A stretch of 64,000 bases of DNA from Roseomonas haemaphysalidis (GTDB lineage Bacteria; Pseudomonadota; Alphaproteobacteria; Acetobacterales; Acetobacteraceae). The DNA lies in NCBI RefSeq assembly GCF_017355405.1, contig NZ_CP061177.1, forward strand, positions 1,347,001 to 1,411,000. The letters run 5' to 3'. The notes under the pieces are model-generated. The model searched no databases, was not told where the DNA came from, and saw only the letters and a list, made by a program, of their open reading frames with translations. Both the position numbers and the translations under genes were made by a program. This document shows, piece by piece, positions 43,052 to 51,765 of the stretch (the stretch's first letter is position 1; every line of letters starts with the position of its first letter).

Positions 43052-43720
43052 ATGGCTGCACCGACACTGGCCTCCGTGCCCGGAATCCGGGACGAAGTCG
43101 CGACGTTGAAGCGGGAGCGCACGCTCTCGGCGGCGGTCGATCTGTTCTACGAACGTGGCTACGAAAACACGACGCTGGATGCGGTGGCCGAGCGGCTGGG
43201 CGTGACCAAGCCCTTCATCTACGCGCACTTCCATTCCAAGGCCGAGCTGCTGACCGAGATCTGTACGCGCGGCATCGCCTCCGCGCTGGACGCGATCGAG
43301 CGCGCGCTTTCTTCCACCGGCAGCCCGACCGAGAAGCTGCGCGCGCTGGGCGAGCACTTCACGCTGGCGGTGCTGCAAAGCCAGATGCACATCGCGATCT
43401 TCGCACGCGAGGAAAAGAACCTGCCGCCGGCGGATTTCGACCGCATCAGCACCATGCGCCGCAGGTTCGACCGCAAGCTGGTGGCGCTGCTGCGCGAAGG
43501 GGTGGCGAGCGGCGAGTTCACCGTGCCGGACCCCGAGATGGCGGCGCTGGCGATCGGCGGCATGGTGAGCTGGGCCTATGTCTGGTACCGCCCCAATGGC
43601 CGCCTGCCGTTGCCGGCGGTGGCGGGCGAGATGTCGGGGTTGATCCTGTCCATGGCCGGCGCCAAGCCCGCCCCGGCGCGTCGCGCCGCCGCCCCGCGCC
43701 GGGCCGCCGCCCGGCGCTGA
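43052..43720 (+). CDS. TetR-family regulator of the CoA-ester catabolic cluster
   Basis: 222 residues. The N-terminal helix-turn-helix is typical: LSAAVDLFYERGYENTTLDA, then VAERLGVTKPFIYAHFHSKA (about 28-67). The ligand-binding domain follows, and a basic Ala/Arg tail (PARRAAAPRRAAARR) of about 20 residues closes it. It lies between the acyl-CoA dehydrogenase and a CoA transferase and has a box just upstream. TetR proteins of fatty-acid and aromatic-acid clusters usually repress and respond to acyl-CoA thioesters, so an acyl-CoA inducer is a fair guess. It is the only TetR gene in the window. Confidence 0.93.
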   Translation: MAAPTLASVPGIRDEVATLKRERTLSAAVDLFYERGYENTTLDAVAERLGVTKPFIYAHFHSKAELLTEICTRGIASALDAIERALSSTGSPTEKLRALGEHFTLAVLQSQMHIAIFAREEKNLPPADFDRISTMRRRFDRKLVALLREGVASGEFTVPDPEMAALAIGGMVSWAYVWYRPNGRLPLPAVAGEMSGLILSMAGAKPAPARRAAAPRRAAARR

Positions 43721-43748
43721 GCACCGCCCCCCGCGGGGGGCACCGCTG

Positions 43749-44945
43749 ATGGACGGGCCACTGGCGGGGCTGCGGGTGCTGGACCTGTCCTCCGTCATCC
43801 TGGGGCCGATGACCGGGCAGTATCTCGGCGACATGGGCGCCGATGTCATCAAGGTGGAAGCGCCGGAAGGCGACATCACGCGCCAGATCGGCCCGCGCCG
43901 CTCTGCCCGCATGGGCGCGCTGTTCATGGCCAACAACCGCAACAAGCGCAGCCTGGTGCTGGACCTCAAGAACCCGGCCGCCGGCACCGTGCTGCGCCGC
44001 ATGGCGCGACAAAGCGACGTGCTGCTGCATTCCATCCGCAGCTCCGCCGCCGCGCGCCTCGGCCTCGGCTACGACGCGCTGGCGGCGGCCAACCCCCGGC
44101 TGGTGTTCTGCCACGTGACAGGCTTCTCCGACCTCGGCCCCTATGCCGGGCGGCCGGCCTATGACGACATCATCCAGGCGCTGTCCGGCCTCGCCGCGCT
44201 GCAAACGGTGGCGGCGGGCGAGCCGCGCTACGTGCCCTCCATCATGGCCGACAAGATCACCGCCGTGCACGCCGCCTGGGCCATCGCGCTGGCGCTGTTC
44301 CAGCGGGAGCGCACGGGGCTCGGCCAGCAGGTGTCCCTGCCGATGCTGGAAACCATGGTGGCCTTCAACGCCGCCGAGCACCTGGGCGGCGCGGTGTTCG
44401 AGCCGCCGGTGGGCCGCATGGGCTACGACCCGATCCGCCAGGGGCTGCGGCGGCCGTTCCGCACCGCCGACGGTTATCTCTGCTTCCTGCCTTATAACGA
44501 CGCGCACTGGCGCCGCTTCTTCCAACTCGCCGGGCATCCCGAGATGGCCGAGGACCCGGGCTTCGCCACGCTGGAGGGGCGGCAAAAGGACCTGGACGCC
44601 GTGTGGCGCCGGGTGGGGGAGCTGATCCGCACGCGCGGCAATGCCGAATGGCTGGCGCTGTTCGAGGGGTCCGACGTGCCCTTCTCGGTGGTCAACGAGC
44701 TGGAGGACCTGCTGGAGGACCCTCACCTCATGCAGACCGGCTTCTGGCAGATGATGGAGCACCCGACGGAAGGGATGCTACGGCTGCCGGCGATCCCGAT
44801 CGGCATGTCGGCGGCGCGGCCCGCCATTCGCCTGCTGCCGCCGCGCCTGGGCGAGCATACCGGCGAGGTGCTGGCGGAGTTCGGGCTGTCCACCAGCGAG
44901 ATCGCCGAGCTGGCGGCGGCGGGGGCATTCGGCCCGCCTGGCTGA
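43749..44945 (+). CDS. CaiB/BaiF-type (class III) CoA transferase
   Basis: 398 residues. Class III CoA transferases move CoA between carboxylates through an aspartyl-CoA intermediate. Motifs: GLRVLDLSSVILGPMTGQYL, MGADVIKVEAPEGDITRQIG, NRNKRSLVLDLKNP, and RPAYDDIIQALSGLAALQ with the catalytic Asp. It lacks the GHD...NYLALSG pattern of methylacyl-CoA racemase seen in the relative at 57447, so a transferase role is more likely here. It lies 28 bases after tetR and is probably co-transcribed with it. Confidence 0.9.
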   Translation: MDGPLAGLRVLDLSSVILGPMTGQYLGDMGADVIKVEAPEGDITRQIGPRRSARMGALFMANNRNKRSLVLDLKNPAAGTVLRRMARQSDVLLHSIRSSAAARLGLGYDALAAANPRLVFCHVTGFSDLGPYAGRPAYDDIIQALSGLAALQTVAAGEPRYVPSIMADKITAVHAAWAIALALFQRERTGLGQQVSLPMLETMVAFNAAEHLGGAVFEPPVGRMGYDPIRQGLRRPFRTADGYLCFLPYNDAHWRRFFQLAGHPEMAEDPGFATLEGRQKDLDAVWRRVGELIRTRGNAEWLALFEGSDVPFSVVNELEDLLEDPHLMQTGFWQMMEHPTEGMLRLPAIPIGMSAARPAIRLLPPRLGEHTGEVLAEFGLSTSEIAELAAAGAFGPPG

Positions 44946-44955
44946 AAACGTGATC

Positions 44956-44967
44956 TACCGATCAGTA
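44956..44967 (+). promoter_or_regulatory. TetR-type operator (box 3) before the 45055-49133 unit
   Basis: TACCGATCAGTA, a perfect match to TACYRAYCRGTA, followed by TGAT as in boxes 1 and 2. TTGACT lies five bases further on and could be the -35 of this unit. It is about 90 bases before the ABC receptor gene, whose ATG is at 45055. Confidence 0.6.
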
Positions 44968-45054
44968 TGATGCTTGACTGAGCGGTTTTTTAAGCCTCCA
45001 ATCCGCCCCAAGCCGCGGCGCATGGCGCCAGCGGTCCTCGGGAGGAAGACCAGG

Positions 45055-46272
45055 ATGCTGTCGCGCCGCGCTGCGCTGTCCGGCCTGTCCGGACTTGCGC
45101 TGACCGCCCCTGCCCTCAGGGCGCAAACCGTGCCCACCCTCCGCATCGGCATCCTGCAGGACCGCTCCGGCCCGGCGAGCCACCTGGGCGGCGCCGGCTC
45201 CGTCGCCTGCGCGCGGCTCGCCGCCGAGGAGATGGCGGAGCGCGCGGGGCTGAAGGTCGAGCTGCTGCAGGCCGACCACCAGAACAAGCCGGACCTTGGC
45301 ATGTCCATCGCCCGGCAATGGATCGACAGCGGCGTCGATGCGCTGCTGGAGTTCAATAACTCCGCCATCGCGCTGGCCGTGAACGACCTGGTGCGCGACC
45401 GCGACAAGGTGATGCTGGCCAACAATGTCGGCAACGCCGCGCTCAGCGGCCGCGCCTGCACACCCAACATGACGCACTGGACCTTCGACACCGCGATGCT
45501 GGCCAACAGCCTGGGCAACGCGCTGGTGGAGCAGGGCGGCGACACCTGTTTCTTCATTCGCGCCGACTACACCTTCGGCCAGGCGCTGCGCGACGACACG
45601 GCGGCGGTGGTCGAGAAGCGCGGCGGCCGCGTGCTGGGGGAGGTGGCGGTGCCGGTCGGCACCACCGACTTCGCATCCGCCCTGGTGCGGGCGCAGGCCT
45701 CGCGCGCCAAGGTGGTGGCGCTGGCGCTGTTCGGCACGGACCTGCTGAACTGCATCAAGCAGGCGGGCGAGTTCGGCATCGGCCGGCGCAACCAGAAGCT
45801 CGGCGCGCTGATCATCTACCTGCAGGACGTGCACTCGCTGGGGTTGGCGGCGGCGCAGGGCACGCAGCTCACGGAGTCCTTCTACTGGGACCTCGACGAC
45901 CGCACCCGCGCCTTCACGCGCCGCGTGCTGCCGCAGACCGGCGGCGTGCCGCCCAACATGGGGCAGGCCGGCGCCTATTCCGCCACGCTGCACTACCTGA
46001 AGGCGGTGGCCGCCCTCGGCCCCGCCGCCGCCAAGGCCTCGGGCCGCACTACGGTGGCGCGCATGAAGCGGCTTCCCATCGAGGACGACGTGCTGCGCAA
46101 CGCGCGCATCCGCGAGGATGGCCGCGTGGTCAGTGACGTCTTTCTGTTCACTGTCAAGACGCCCGCCGCCAGCAAGGGCGAATGGGACCTCTACGAGCGC
46201 AGCGCCACCATCGGACCGGACCAGGCTTGGCGATCGATGGCGGACGGTGGCTGCGTGCCGGGCAAGGCCTGA
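45055..46272 (+). CDS. ABC transporter receptor, branched-chain amino acid (LivJ/HAAT) type
   Basis: 405 residues from the ATG at 45055 (GGGAGGAAG ribosome site). A Tat-like signal peptide (SRRAALSGLSGLALTAPAL) is cleaved near residue 24. The mature part is a type I periplasmic binding protein: LRIGILQDRSGPASHLGG, CFFIRADYTFGQALRDDTAA and YSATLHYLKAVAALG. Such receptors bind amino acids or aromatic/alicyclic acids. It has no permease of its own; LivH, LivM-G and LivF at 52810-56187 could serve it. It heads a unit with the cupin, flavin monooxygenase and Bug receptor. Confidence 0.88.
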   Translation: MLSRRAALSGLSGLALTAPALRAQTVPTLRIGILQDRSGPASHLGGAGSVACARLAAEEMAERAGLKVELLQADHQNKPDLGMSIARQWIDSGVDALLEFNNSAIALAVNDLVRDRDKVMLANNVGNAALSGRACTPNMTHWTFDTAMLANSLGNALVEQGGDTCFFIRADYTFGQALRDDTAAVVEKRGGRVLGEVAVPVGTTDFASALVRAQASRAKVVALALFGTDLLNCIKQAGEFGIGRRNQKLGALIIYLQDVHSLGLAAAQGTQLTESFYWDLDDRTRAFTRRVLPQTGGVPPNMGQAGAYSATLHYLKAVAALGPAAAKASGRTTVARMKRLPIEDDVLRNARIREDGRVVSDVFLFTVKTPAASKGEWDLYERSATIGPDQAWRSMADGGCVPGKA

Positions 46273-46284
46273 GGAAAGACCGCG

Positions 46285-46773
46285 ATGATGCAGATCCCGC
46301 CATCCCCCTACACCTACCCCGAGATGTTTCAGGGCAACGTGCTGGCCGAGGACAACACCTGGTATCCGCTTGGCCAGATCGGCGAAACGCGGCCGCTGAT
46401 CTTCGATGTCAGCCATGGCTCCTGGGTCAGCATTCTGCGCGCCCGGGGCGCGGGCACCATCCAGAAGCACCGCCACGCCGCGCCGGTGACCGCCTGGACC
46501 ATGGACGGCACCTGGGGATACCGCGAGCACGACTGGATCGCCCGGCCCGGCAGCTTCGTCTACGAGCCCGCCGGCCACATCCACACGCTCTACATCCACC
46601 CCGAGGAAGCGCACATGACGGCGATGTTCCATGTGTTCGGGCCGCTGGTCTACCTCGACGAAAACAACGAGGTCACCGGCTACGACGATGTCTTCCTGCG
46701 CCTCGACCGCTACGCCGCGCATTGCCGCGCCGTGGGGCTGGGCGAAAGCTGGGTGCGCTCGCTGATCCGCTGA
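46285..46773 (+). CDS. Cupin-family dioxygenase, 2,4'-dihydroxyacetophenone dioxygenase-like
   Basis: 162 residues, a single cupin. The first motif region IQKHRHAAPVTAWTMDGTWG supplies His ligands, and the second region carries EPAGHIHTLYIHPEEAH. It resembles the 2,4'-dihydroxyacetophenone dioxygenase family (about 160-180 residues), which cleaves a C-C bond beside a ketone using Fe(II) and O2. Whether this copy does the same is not shown. The ATGs at 46285 and 46288 are both usable after GAGGAAAG. It sits between the ABC receptor and the flavin monooxygenase. Confidence 0.78.
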   Translation: MMQIPPSPYTYPEMFQGNVLAEDNTWYPLGQIGETRPLIFDVSHGSWVSILRARGAGTIQKHRHAAPVTAWTMDGTWGYREHDWIARPGSFVYEPAGHIHTLYIHPEEAHMTAMFHVFGPLVYLDENNEVTGYDDVFLRLDRYAAHCRAVGLGESWVRSLIR

Positions 46774-46800
46774 ACGGCAACAGGACAGGCGGGAACAGCC

Positions 46801-48117
46801 ATGGCCGCGACCCAGATGCACCTGATGCAGATGCTGATCCACAGCGCCGGCACGCATACGTTGATGAGCTGGGCGGACCCGGCCGACCTGCAGCTCGCCG
46901 GGCTGCGCGACTTCGCCTATTGGCAGGATCTGGCGCGCACGCTGGAGCGCGGCTGCTTCGACGCGGTGTTCTTCGCGGACAGCCCGGCGACGCATGGCGT
47001 ATACCAGGACAGCGTCGTGCCCTCGATGACATACGGTGCCTCCTGGCCCAACCACGACCCGATGCCGCTGGTGGCCATCATGGCGGCGGCCACGACCAAG
47101 CTCGGCTTCGGCGTCACGCTGTCCACCTCCGGCACCACGCCCTATCTGGCGACGCGGCGCATCACCACGCTGGACTATCTCAGCCGTGGCCGGGTGGGGT
47201 GGAACATCGTCACAGGCTTCAGCGCCGCCGAGCACCGTGCCAACGGCCTGGCGACGCAGCTGGCGCATGACGAGCGCTACGACTGGGCCGACGAGTTCAT
47301 GGAGATCTGCTACCGGCTCTGGGACAGCGTGCCGCCGGCGGCCATCCTGGCCGATGCGGCGGCGGGGCGCTTCGCCGATCCCGCGCAGATCACGCCGGTG
47401 GACTACGAGGGACGGTATCTCCGCTGCAAGGCGGTGGCGCCCGTGTTGCCGGCGCCCTCCGGCCGGCCGGTGCTGTTCCAGGCGGGCTCCTCCGGGCGGG
47501 GGATGCAGTTCGCGCTGAAGCATGCCGAGGTGGTCTTCGCCATCCAGCCGCATGTCGCCGGCATGAAGAAGACCATGGCGCAGATCCGGGCCGCCGCGCG
47601 CGAGGCCGGGCAGCCGGAGGACGTGCGCCTGCTGTTCGGCCTGCAACCCATCCTGGGTGGCACCGAGGAGGAGGCACGGCGACGCGCCGACGAACTGCTG
47701 GAGCGCATCCCGCTGGATGCCATCCTGGCGCGGCTTTCCGGCGTGCTGGGCACCGACCTCGGCCGCCTCGACCCCGATGCCGCGCTGGGCGAGATGGACA
47801 CCCAGGCCTCGCGCGGGTTGCTGGCGGCCACGGCCAGCAGCGAGGACGGCCGCGCGGTGACGCTGCGCGATGCCGCGCGGCGCTGGGCGCTGTCCGTCGC
47901 CATCCCGCAGTTGATCGGCACGCCGGAGCAGGTGGCCAACCGCATCGAGGCGATCTGGCGCGAAACCGGCTGCGCCGGCTTCAACATCAGCCCCACCACC
48001 AGCCCGGACAGCGTGCGCGACATGGTGGACCAGGTGGTGCCCCTCCTGCAGCGCAAAGGCGTCTTCCGCCGCGAATACGCGGGCGACACGCTGCGCGACC
48101 ACCTGACGCCGCGCTGA
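46801..48117 (+). CDS. FMN-dependent monooxygenase, NtaA/SnaA/DszA (LLM) family
   Basis: 438 residues. It is a luciferase-like two-component monooxygenase that uses reduced FMN from a separate reductase. Family markers: HTLMSWADPADLQLAGLRDF, FDAVFFADSPATHGVYQDS, GRVGWNIVTGFSAAEHRANG (the conserved NxVTS/T region), VLFQAGSSGRGMQFALKHAE, and GFNISPTTSPDSVRDMVDQV. Relatives attack sulfones, nitrilotriacetate, alkanes or cyclic ketones. No flavin reductase is nearby. Its place between a cupin and a Bug receptor suggests an oxidative step that prepares the substrate. Confidence 0.9.
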   Translation: MAATQMHLMQMLIHSAGTHTLMSWADPADLQLAGLRDFAYWQDLARTLERGCFDAVFFADSPATHGVYQDSVVPSMTYGASWPNHDPMPLVAIMAAATTKLGFGVTLSTSGTTPYLATRRITTLDYLSRGRVGWNIVTGFSAAEHRANGLATQLAHDERYDWADEFMEICYRLWDSVPPAAILADAAAGRFADPAQITPVDYEGRYLRCKAVAPVLPAPSGRPVLFQAGSSGRGMQFALKHAEVVFAIQPHVAGMKKTMAQIRAAAREAGQPEDVRLLFGLQPILGGTEEEARRRADELLERIPLDAILARLSGVLGTDLGRLDPDAALGEMDTQASRGLLAATASSEDGRAVTLRDAARRWALSVAIPQLIGTPEQVANRIEAIWRETGCAGFNISPTTSPDSVRDMVDQVVPLLQRKGVFRREYAGDTLRDHLTPR

Positions 48118-48140
48118 CCGAGACGCGAGGAACCCACAGC

Positions 48141-49133
48141 ATGAATGACATCCTCCCCCGCCGTGCGGCGCTGGCCCTGCCGGCGCTGTTGCTGGCCGCG
48201 CGCCAGGCCCGTGCGCAAGCCGAGTGGAAGCCGACGCATTCGGTGCGGCTGGTGGTGCCGACCACCGCCGGCGGCACCACGGATGTCATGGCGCGGCTGC
48301 TGGCGCAGCACCTGCAGCAGGTGTGGGGCCAGCCCGTGGTGGTGGACAACCGTGCCGGCGCCGGCGGCGTGATCGGCACGGTGGAGGTGGTGCGCGCGGC
48401 GCCCGACGGCCACACCTTCCTGATGGGCAATGTCGGGCCGCAGAGCATCGTCTACTCGTTGGTGCGCAACCTGCCCTATGCGGAAGGCGACCTGCTGCCG
48501 GTGCACGGCATGATCTCCGGCCCCAATGCGCTGGTGGTGCATCCCTCGCTGCCGGTCAGAAGCGTCGCGGACTTCGTGAAGTACCTGCGCGACAACCCGG
48601 ACAAGCTGAGCTACGGCACGCCGGGGGTGGGGCAGACGCCGCATCTGGCGGGGGTGTGGTTCAACCAGATCCTCGGCACCCGCAGCACGCCGGTGCATTA
48701 CCGCGGCTCCGGCCCTGCGGCGACCGACCTGTTCGGCGGCACCATCCAGTACATGTTCGATGCGCTGGTGAATGCCGGCGAGCCCGCCAAGAGCGGCCGC
48801 ATCCGCCTGCTGGCGACCAGCGGCGAGGAACGCTACCCGACGCTGCCGGACGTGCCGACGGTGCGCGAGAGCCTGCCGGAGCTGGCACCCTTCACCACCG
48901 CCAGCTGGGTCGGGCTTTTCGCGCCCAAGGCAACGCCGCCCGCGGTGATCCGCAGCCTGGCGGCCCACGCCGGCGCGCTGCTGGCCGAGCCCGCCTCGCG
49001 TCAGCGCTTTCTTGACCTGGGCGGCGTGCCGCTGACGCTGCCGACGGAGGACTACGCCGCCTTCGTGCGGGCGGAAACCGCGAAGTGGACAGGGGTGATC
49101 CAGCGCGAAGGGCTGAAGATCGACCTAACCTAA
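48141..49133 (+). CDS. Bug/TctC-family periplasmic solute receptor
   Basis: 330 residues. Signal peptide RRAALALPALLLAARQARAQ. Bug motifs are RLVVPTTAGGTTDVMARLLA, VVVDNRAGAGGVIGTVEVVR, DGHTFLMGNVG and YGTPGVGQTPHLAGVWFNQ. It has no TctA/TctB partner. It ends the unit that starts at 45055. The next promoter (49146) lies immediately downstream. Confidence 0.9.
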   Translation: MNDILPRRAALALPALLLAARQARAQAEWKPTHSVRLVVPTTAGGTTDVMARLLAQHLQQVWGQPVVVDNRAGAGGVIGTVEVVRAAPDGHTFLMGNVGPQSIVYSLVRNLPYAEGDLLPVHGMISGPNALVVHPSLPVRSVADFVKYLRDNPDKLSYGTPGVGQTPHLAGVWFNQILGTRSTPVHYRGSGPAATDLFGGTIQYMFDALVNAGEPAKSGRIRLLATSGEERYPTLPDVPTVRESLPELAPFTTASWVGLFAPKATPPAVIRSLAAHAGALLAEPASRQRFLDLGGVPLTLPTEDYAAFVRAETAKWTGVIQREGLKIDLT

Positions 49134-49145
49134 GCGCATCGCCTC

Positions 49146-49182
49146 TTGCAAACCGGTTGGTTCACGATAATACTGACCAGTA
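49146..49182 (+). promoter_or_regulatory. Promoter with overlapping TetR-type operator (box 4) before the ligase operon
   Basis: TTGCAA at 49146-49151, a 17-base spacer, AATACT at 49169-49174. The box TACTGACCAGTA lies at 49171-49182. The -35 context TTGCAAACC and the 25-base distance from -35 to box are the same as at 41667-41703. The ligase ATG is about 100 bases on. Confidence 0.65.
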
Positions 49183-49285
49183 AGAGAGGCCTGGCGGCGA
49201 GACGCCAGGGCATCGTCGCGGGAGGATCGCATGCGTCAGCGCCAGTCTCATTCGCAGTCCCCGCGGTCCGGGCACTGAGCCGCGC

Positions 49286-50887
49286 ATGCGCCCCCCCTAC
49301 GCCCGCACGATGTTCGAACTGCTGGATGAGCAGGCCTGTCGCTATCCGGGCGGCGTGGCCGTCATCTGCCGCGACCGCAGCATCACCTATCCCGAACTGG
49401 CGCAGCGCGCGCGCCGTGCCGCCGGCCTGCTGCGCGCCCAGGGCGTGCGGCGCGGCGACCGCGTCGGGCTGCTGCTGAACAACCGGGCGGAATGGCTGGA
49501 GGTCGCCTTCGGCGCCGCGCTGCTGGGCGCCGTGCTGGCGCCGCTCAGCACCTGGTCCACCAAGGCCGAGTTGGAATACTTGCTGGCGGATTCCGAGGTG
49601 ACGCTGGTGATCGCCCTGGCCCACTTCGGCCGCGAGGACTTCGCCGCGATGCTGCGCGATCTGCTGCCGCAGGGTGGCCGCTCGGAGCGCTTTCCACGAC
49701 TGCGCGGCGTGCTGCTGCTGGAAGGCCAGGAGGGCGACGGCTTCCCCGACTACGCCGCCGCCGTGGCCGCGCAGGCGCCGCTGGAAACGCCGCCGCCGGG
49801 CGAGGGCGCCAGCGCGCGCGACGACTTCGTCATCCTCTACACCTCCGGCTCCACCAGCCGCCCCAAAGCGATTCCGCTGATGCACTACGCGGTGGTGGAG
49901 AACGGCTTCAACATCGGCGAGCGCCAGGGCCTCGGGCCGCAGGACCGCGTGCTGCTGTCGCCGCCGCTGTTCTGGACCTATGGCGGCGTCAACGCGCTGC
50001 CCGCCACCTTCACCCATGGCGCCGCGCTGGTGCTGCAGCCGCGCTTCGAGGCGGGCGAGGCGCTGGAGCTGATCGAGCGCCATGGCTGCACCTCGCTCTA
50101 CACCCTGCCGGGCATGACGGATGCCATGGTGCGCCACCCAGACTTCCGGCTGGAGCGCACGCGCACGCTGCGGCGCGGCATGACCATCGGCAGCCCGCAG
50201 GATGTGGTCAAGGCCGCGACACAGCTCGGTGCCCGCGAAATCTGCAACATCTACGGCTCCAGCGAGACCGGCGGCAATTGCTGCGTCACGCAGCACGACT
50301 GGCCGCTGGAGCATCGCGCCAACAGCCAGGGCCACCCGCTGCCGGGGGTGGAGATGCGCATCGTCTCGGTCGAAAGCGGCCAGCCAGTGGCCGCCGGCGA
50401 GCCGGGCGTGGCCGAGGTGCGCGGCCCCTATGTGATGCGCGGCTATGTCGGCGGCAGCGCGCAGCACAACGCCGCCGTCTTCACCGCCGATGGATGGTTC
50501 CGTACCGGCGACATCGGCACCCTGACGCCGGGCGGCGAGTTCAACTTCCTCGGCCGCGACAACGAAATGATCAAGCGCGCCGGCATCAACGTCTCCCCCG
50601 CCGAGGTGGAGGACGTGTTGATGCAGCATGGCGGCGTGGCGCAGGCCGGCGTGGTGGGCGTGCCCTCGGCCGAGCGGGGCGAGATGATCGTCGCCTTCGT
50701 GGTGCCCAAGGCCGGCGCGGCGCTGGACGCCAAGGTTCTGGTCGATCACTGCCGCGCCGTCGCCTCCTCCTACAAGGTGCCGGACCGCTTCGAGATCCTC
50801 GACGCCCTGCCCACCACCGTCACCGGCAAGCTGATGCGGCGGGAGCTGAAGAGCGCCGCCGCCAAGCTGGTCGGCGCGGGCGCCTGA
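49286..50887 (+). CDS. AMP-dependent acyl-CoA synthetase/ligase
   Basis: 533 residues, an ANL-superfamily ligase that activates a carboxylate via acyl-AMP to acyl-CoA. Motifs: A3 YTSGSTSRPKAIPLMH (the usual TSGTTGxPK), A5 ICNIYGSSETGGNCCV, A7 GWFRTGDIGTL, A8 GRDNEMIKRAGINVSPAEVE and the A10 lysine in PTTVTGKLMRRELK. Substrate-pocket residues cannot be assigned by eye. It starts the long rightward operon behind box 4 and is the likely entry enzyme of the pathway. Confidence 0.93.
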   Translation: MRPPYARTMFELLDEQACRYPGGVAVICRDRSITYPELAQRARRAAGLLRAQGVRRGDRVGLLLNNRAEWLEVAFGAALLGAVLAPLSTWSTKAELEYLLADSEVTLVIALAHFGREDFAAMLRDLLPQGGRSERFPRLRGVLLLEGQEGDGFPDYAAAVAAQAPLETPPPGEGASARDDFVILYTSGSTSRPKAIPLMHYAVVENGFNIGERQGLGPQDRVLLSPPLFWTYGGVNALPATFTHGAALVLQPRFEAGEALELIERHGCTSLYTLPGMTDAMVRHPDFRLERTRTLRRGMTIGSPQDVVKAATQLGAREICNIYGSSETGGNCCVTQHDWPLEHRANSQGHPLPGVEMRIVSVESGQPVAAGEPGVAEVRGPYVMRGYVGGSAQHNAAVFTADGWFRTGDIGTLTPGGEFNFLGRDNEMIKRAGINVSPAEVEDVLMQHGGVAQAGVVGVPSAERGEMIVAFVVPKAGAALDAKVLVDHCRAVASSYKVPDRFEILDALPTTVTGKLMRRELKSAAAKLVGAGA

Positions 50888-50889
50888 GC

Positions 50890-51765
50890 ATGGCCCGCGA
50901 AGCCTGGGGCCGCTGGGGCGCGGCGGACGAGGCCGGCGCGCCCAACCGCATCGGCCGCGAGCAGGTGCGCCTGGCGGCCTCGCTGGTGAGGACCGGCCAG
51001 GTGGTCAGCCTGGCGCAGCCGCTCTCCCCCGCCTCACCGGTGCCGAAGCACCGCGCCGGCATGCAGCACTTCATGGGCCGCGACGGCGGCGACTACGCGG
51101 CCGGTGCCAAGCGCCCCGGCGGCTTCCAGTTCGCCGAGGACACGGTGGTGCTGCCGCTGCACCTCGGCACCCACATGGACGCGCTGTGCCATGCGTGGTG
51201 CGACGACCACCTGTATAACGGCTTCCTCGGCAGCACCGTCCGCAGCACCACCCGCGCGCTGCGCTGCGGCGCCGAGAAGCTGCCGCCCGTCACCACGCGC
51301 GGCCTGCTGCTGGACGTGGTGGCGCTGCGCGGCGGGCCGCTGCCGGGCGATGCCAGCATCGGCCGCGAGGCGTTGCAGGCCGCCTGCGCGCGCATCGGCG
51401 CCACGCCGGGCGAGGGGGACGCGGTGCTGATCCGCACCGGCTGGCAGGAAGCGCAGCAGCCCGGCGCCGAGGTCGATTTCACCCGCGAGCCGGGCATCGA
51501 TGTCGAGGCCGCCGAGTGGCTGGCGGACTCCGGCGTCGCCCTGGTGGGCGCGGACAACTACGCGATCGAGGTGCTGCCCTTTCCGCCCGGCACGGTGTTT
51601 CCCGTGCATCAGCGGCTGATCCGCGACTATGGCGTGCCGCTGCTGGAGGGCATGGTGCTCAAGCCGCTGGCCGAGGCGGGCGGGGGCGTGTTCCTGTTCG
51701 TCGCCGCCGCGCTGCCGCTGGTGGGGGCCACCGGCAGCCCCGTCAACCCGCTGGCCGTGCTGTGA
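50890..51765 (+). CDS. Cyclase-family (PF04199) metal-dependent hydrolase
   Basis: 291 residues. The diagnostic HxGTHxD metal motif is LHLGTHMDALCH (about 92-103), followed by GVALVGADNYAIEVLPF and HQRLIRDYGVPLLEGMVL. The family includes kynurenine formamidase and ring-opening hydrolases of isatin or cyclic-ketone pathways. Here it may open a ring or hydrolyse an amide or lactone in the pathway. The ATG lies three bases after the ligase stop. Confidence 0.88.
   Translation: MAREAWGRWGAADEAGAPNRIGREQVRLAASLVRTGQVVSLAQPLSPASPVPKHRAGMQHFMGRDGGDYAAGAKRPGGFQFAEDTVVLPLHLGTHMDALCHAWCDDHLYNGFLGSTVRSTTRALRCGAEKLPPVTTRGLLLDVVALRGGPLPGDASIGREALQAACARIGATPGEGDAVLIRTGWQEAQQPGAEVDFTREPGIDVEAAEWLADSGVALVGADNYAIEVLPFPPGTVFPVHQRLIRDYGVPLLEGMVLKPLAEAGGGVFLFVAAALPLVGATGSPVNPLAVL

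Noticed and set aside
44962..48102. A very long open frame on the minus strand (over 1000 codons) across the receptor, cupin and monooxygenase genes
   Set aside because: It is the antisense shadow of three well-recognised plus-strand genes in GC-rich DNA; its translation is His/Arg/Gly-rich without any motif.
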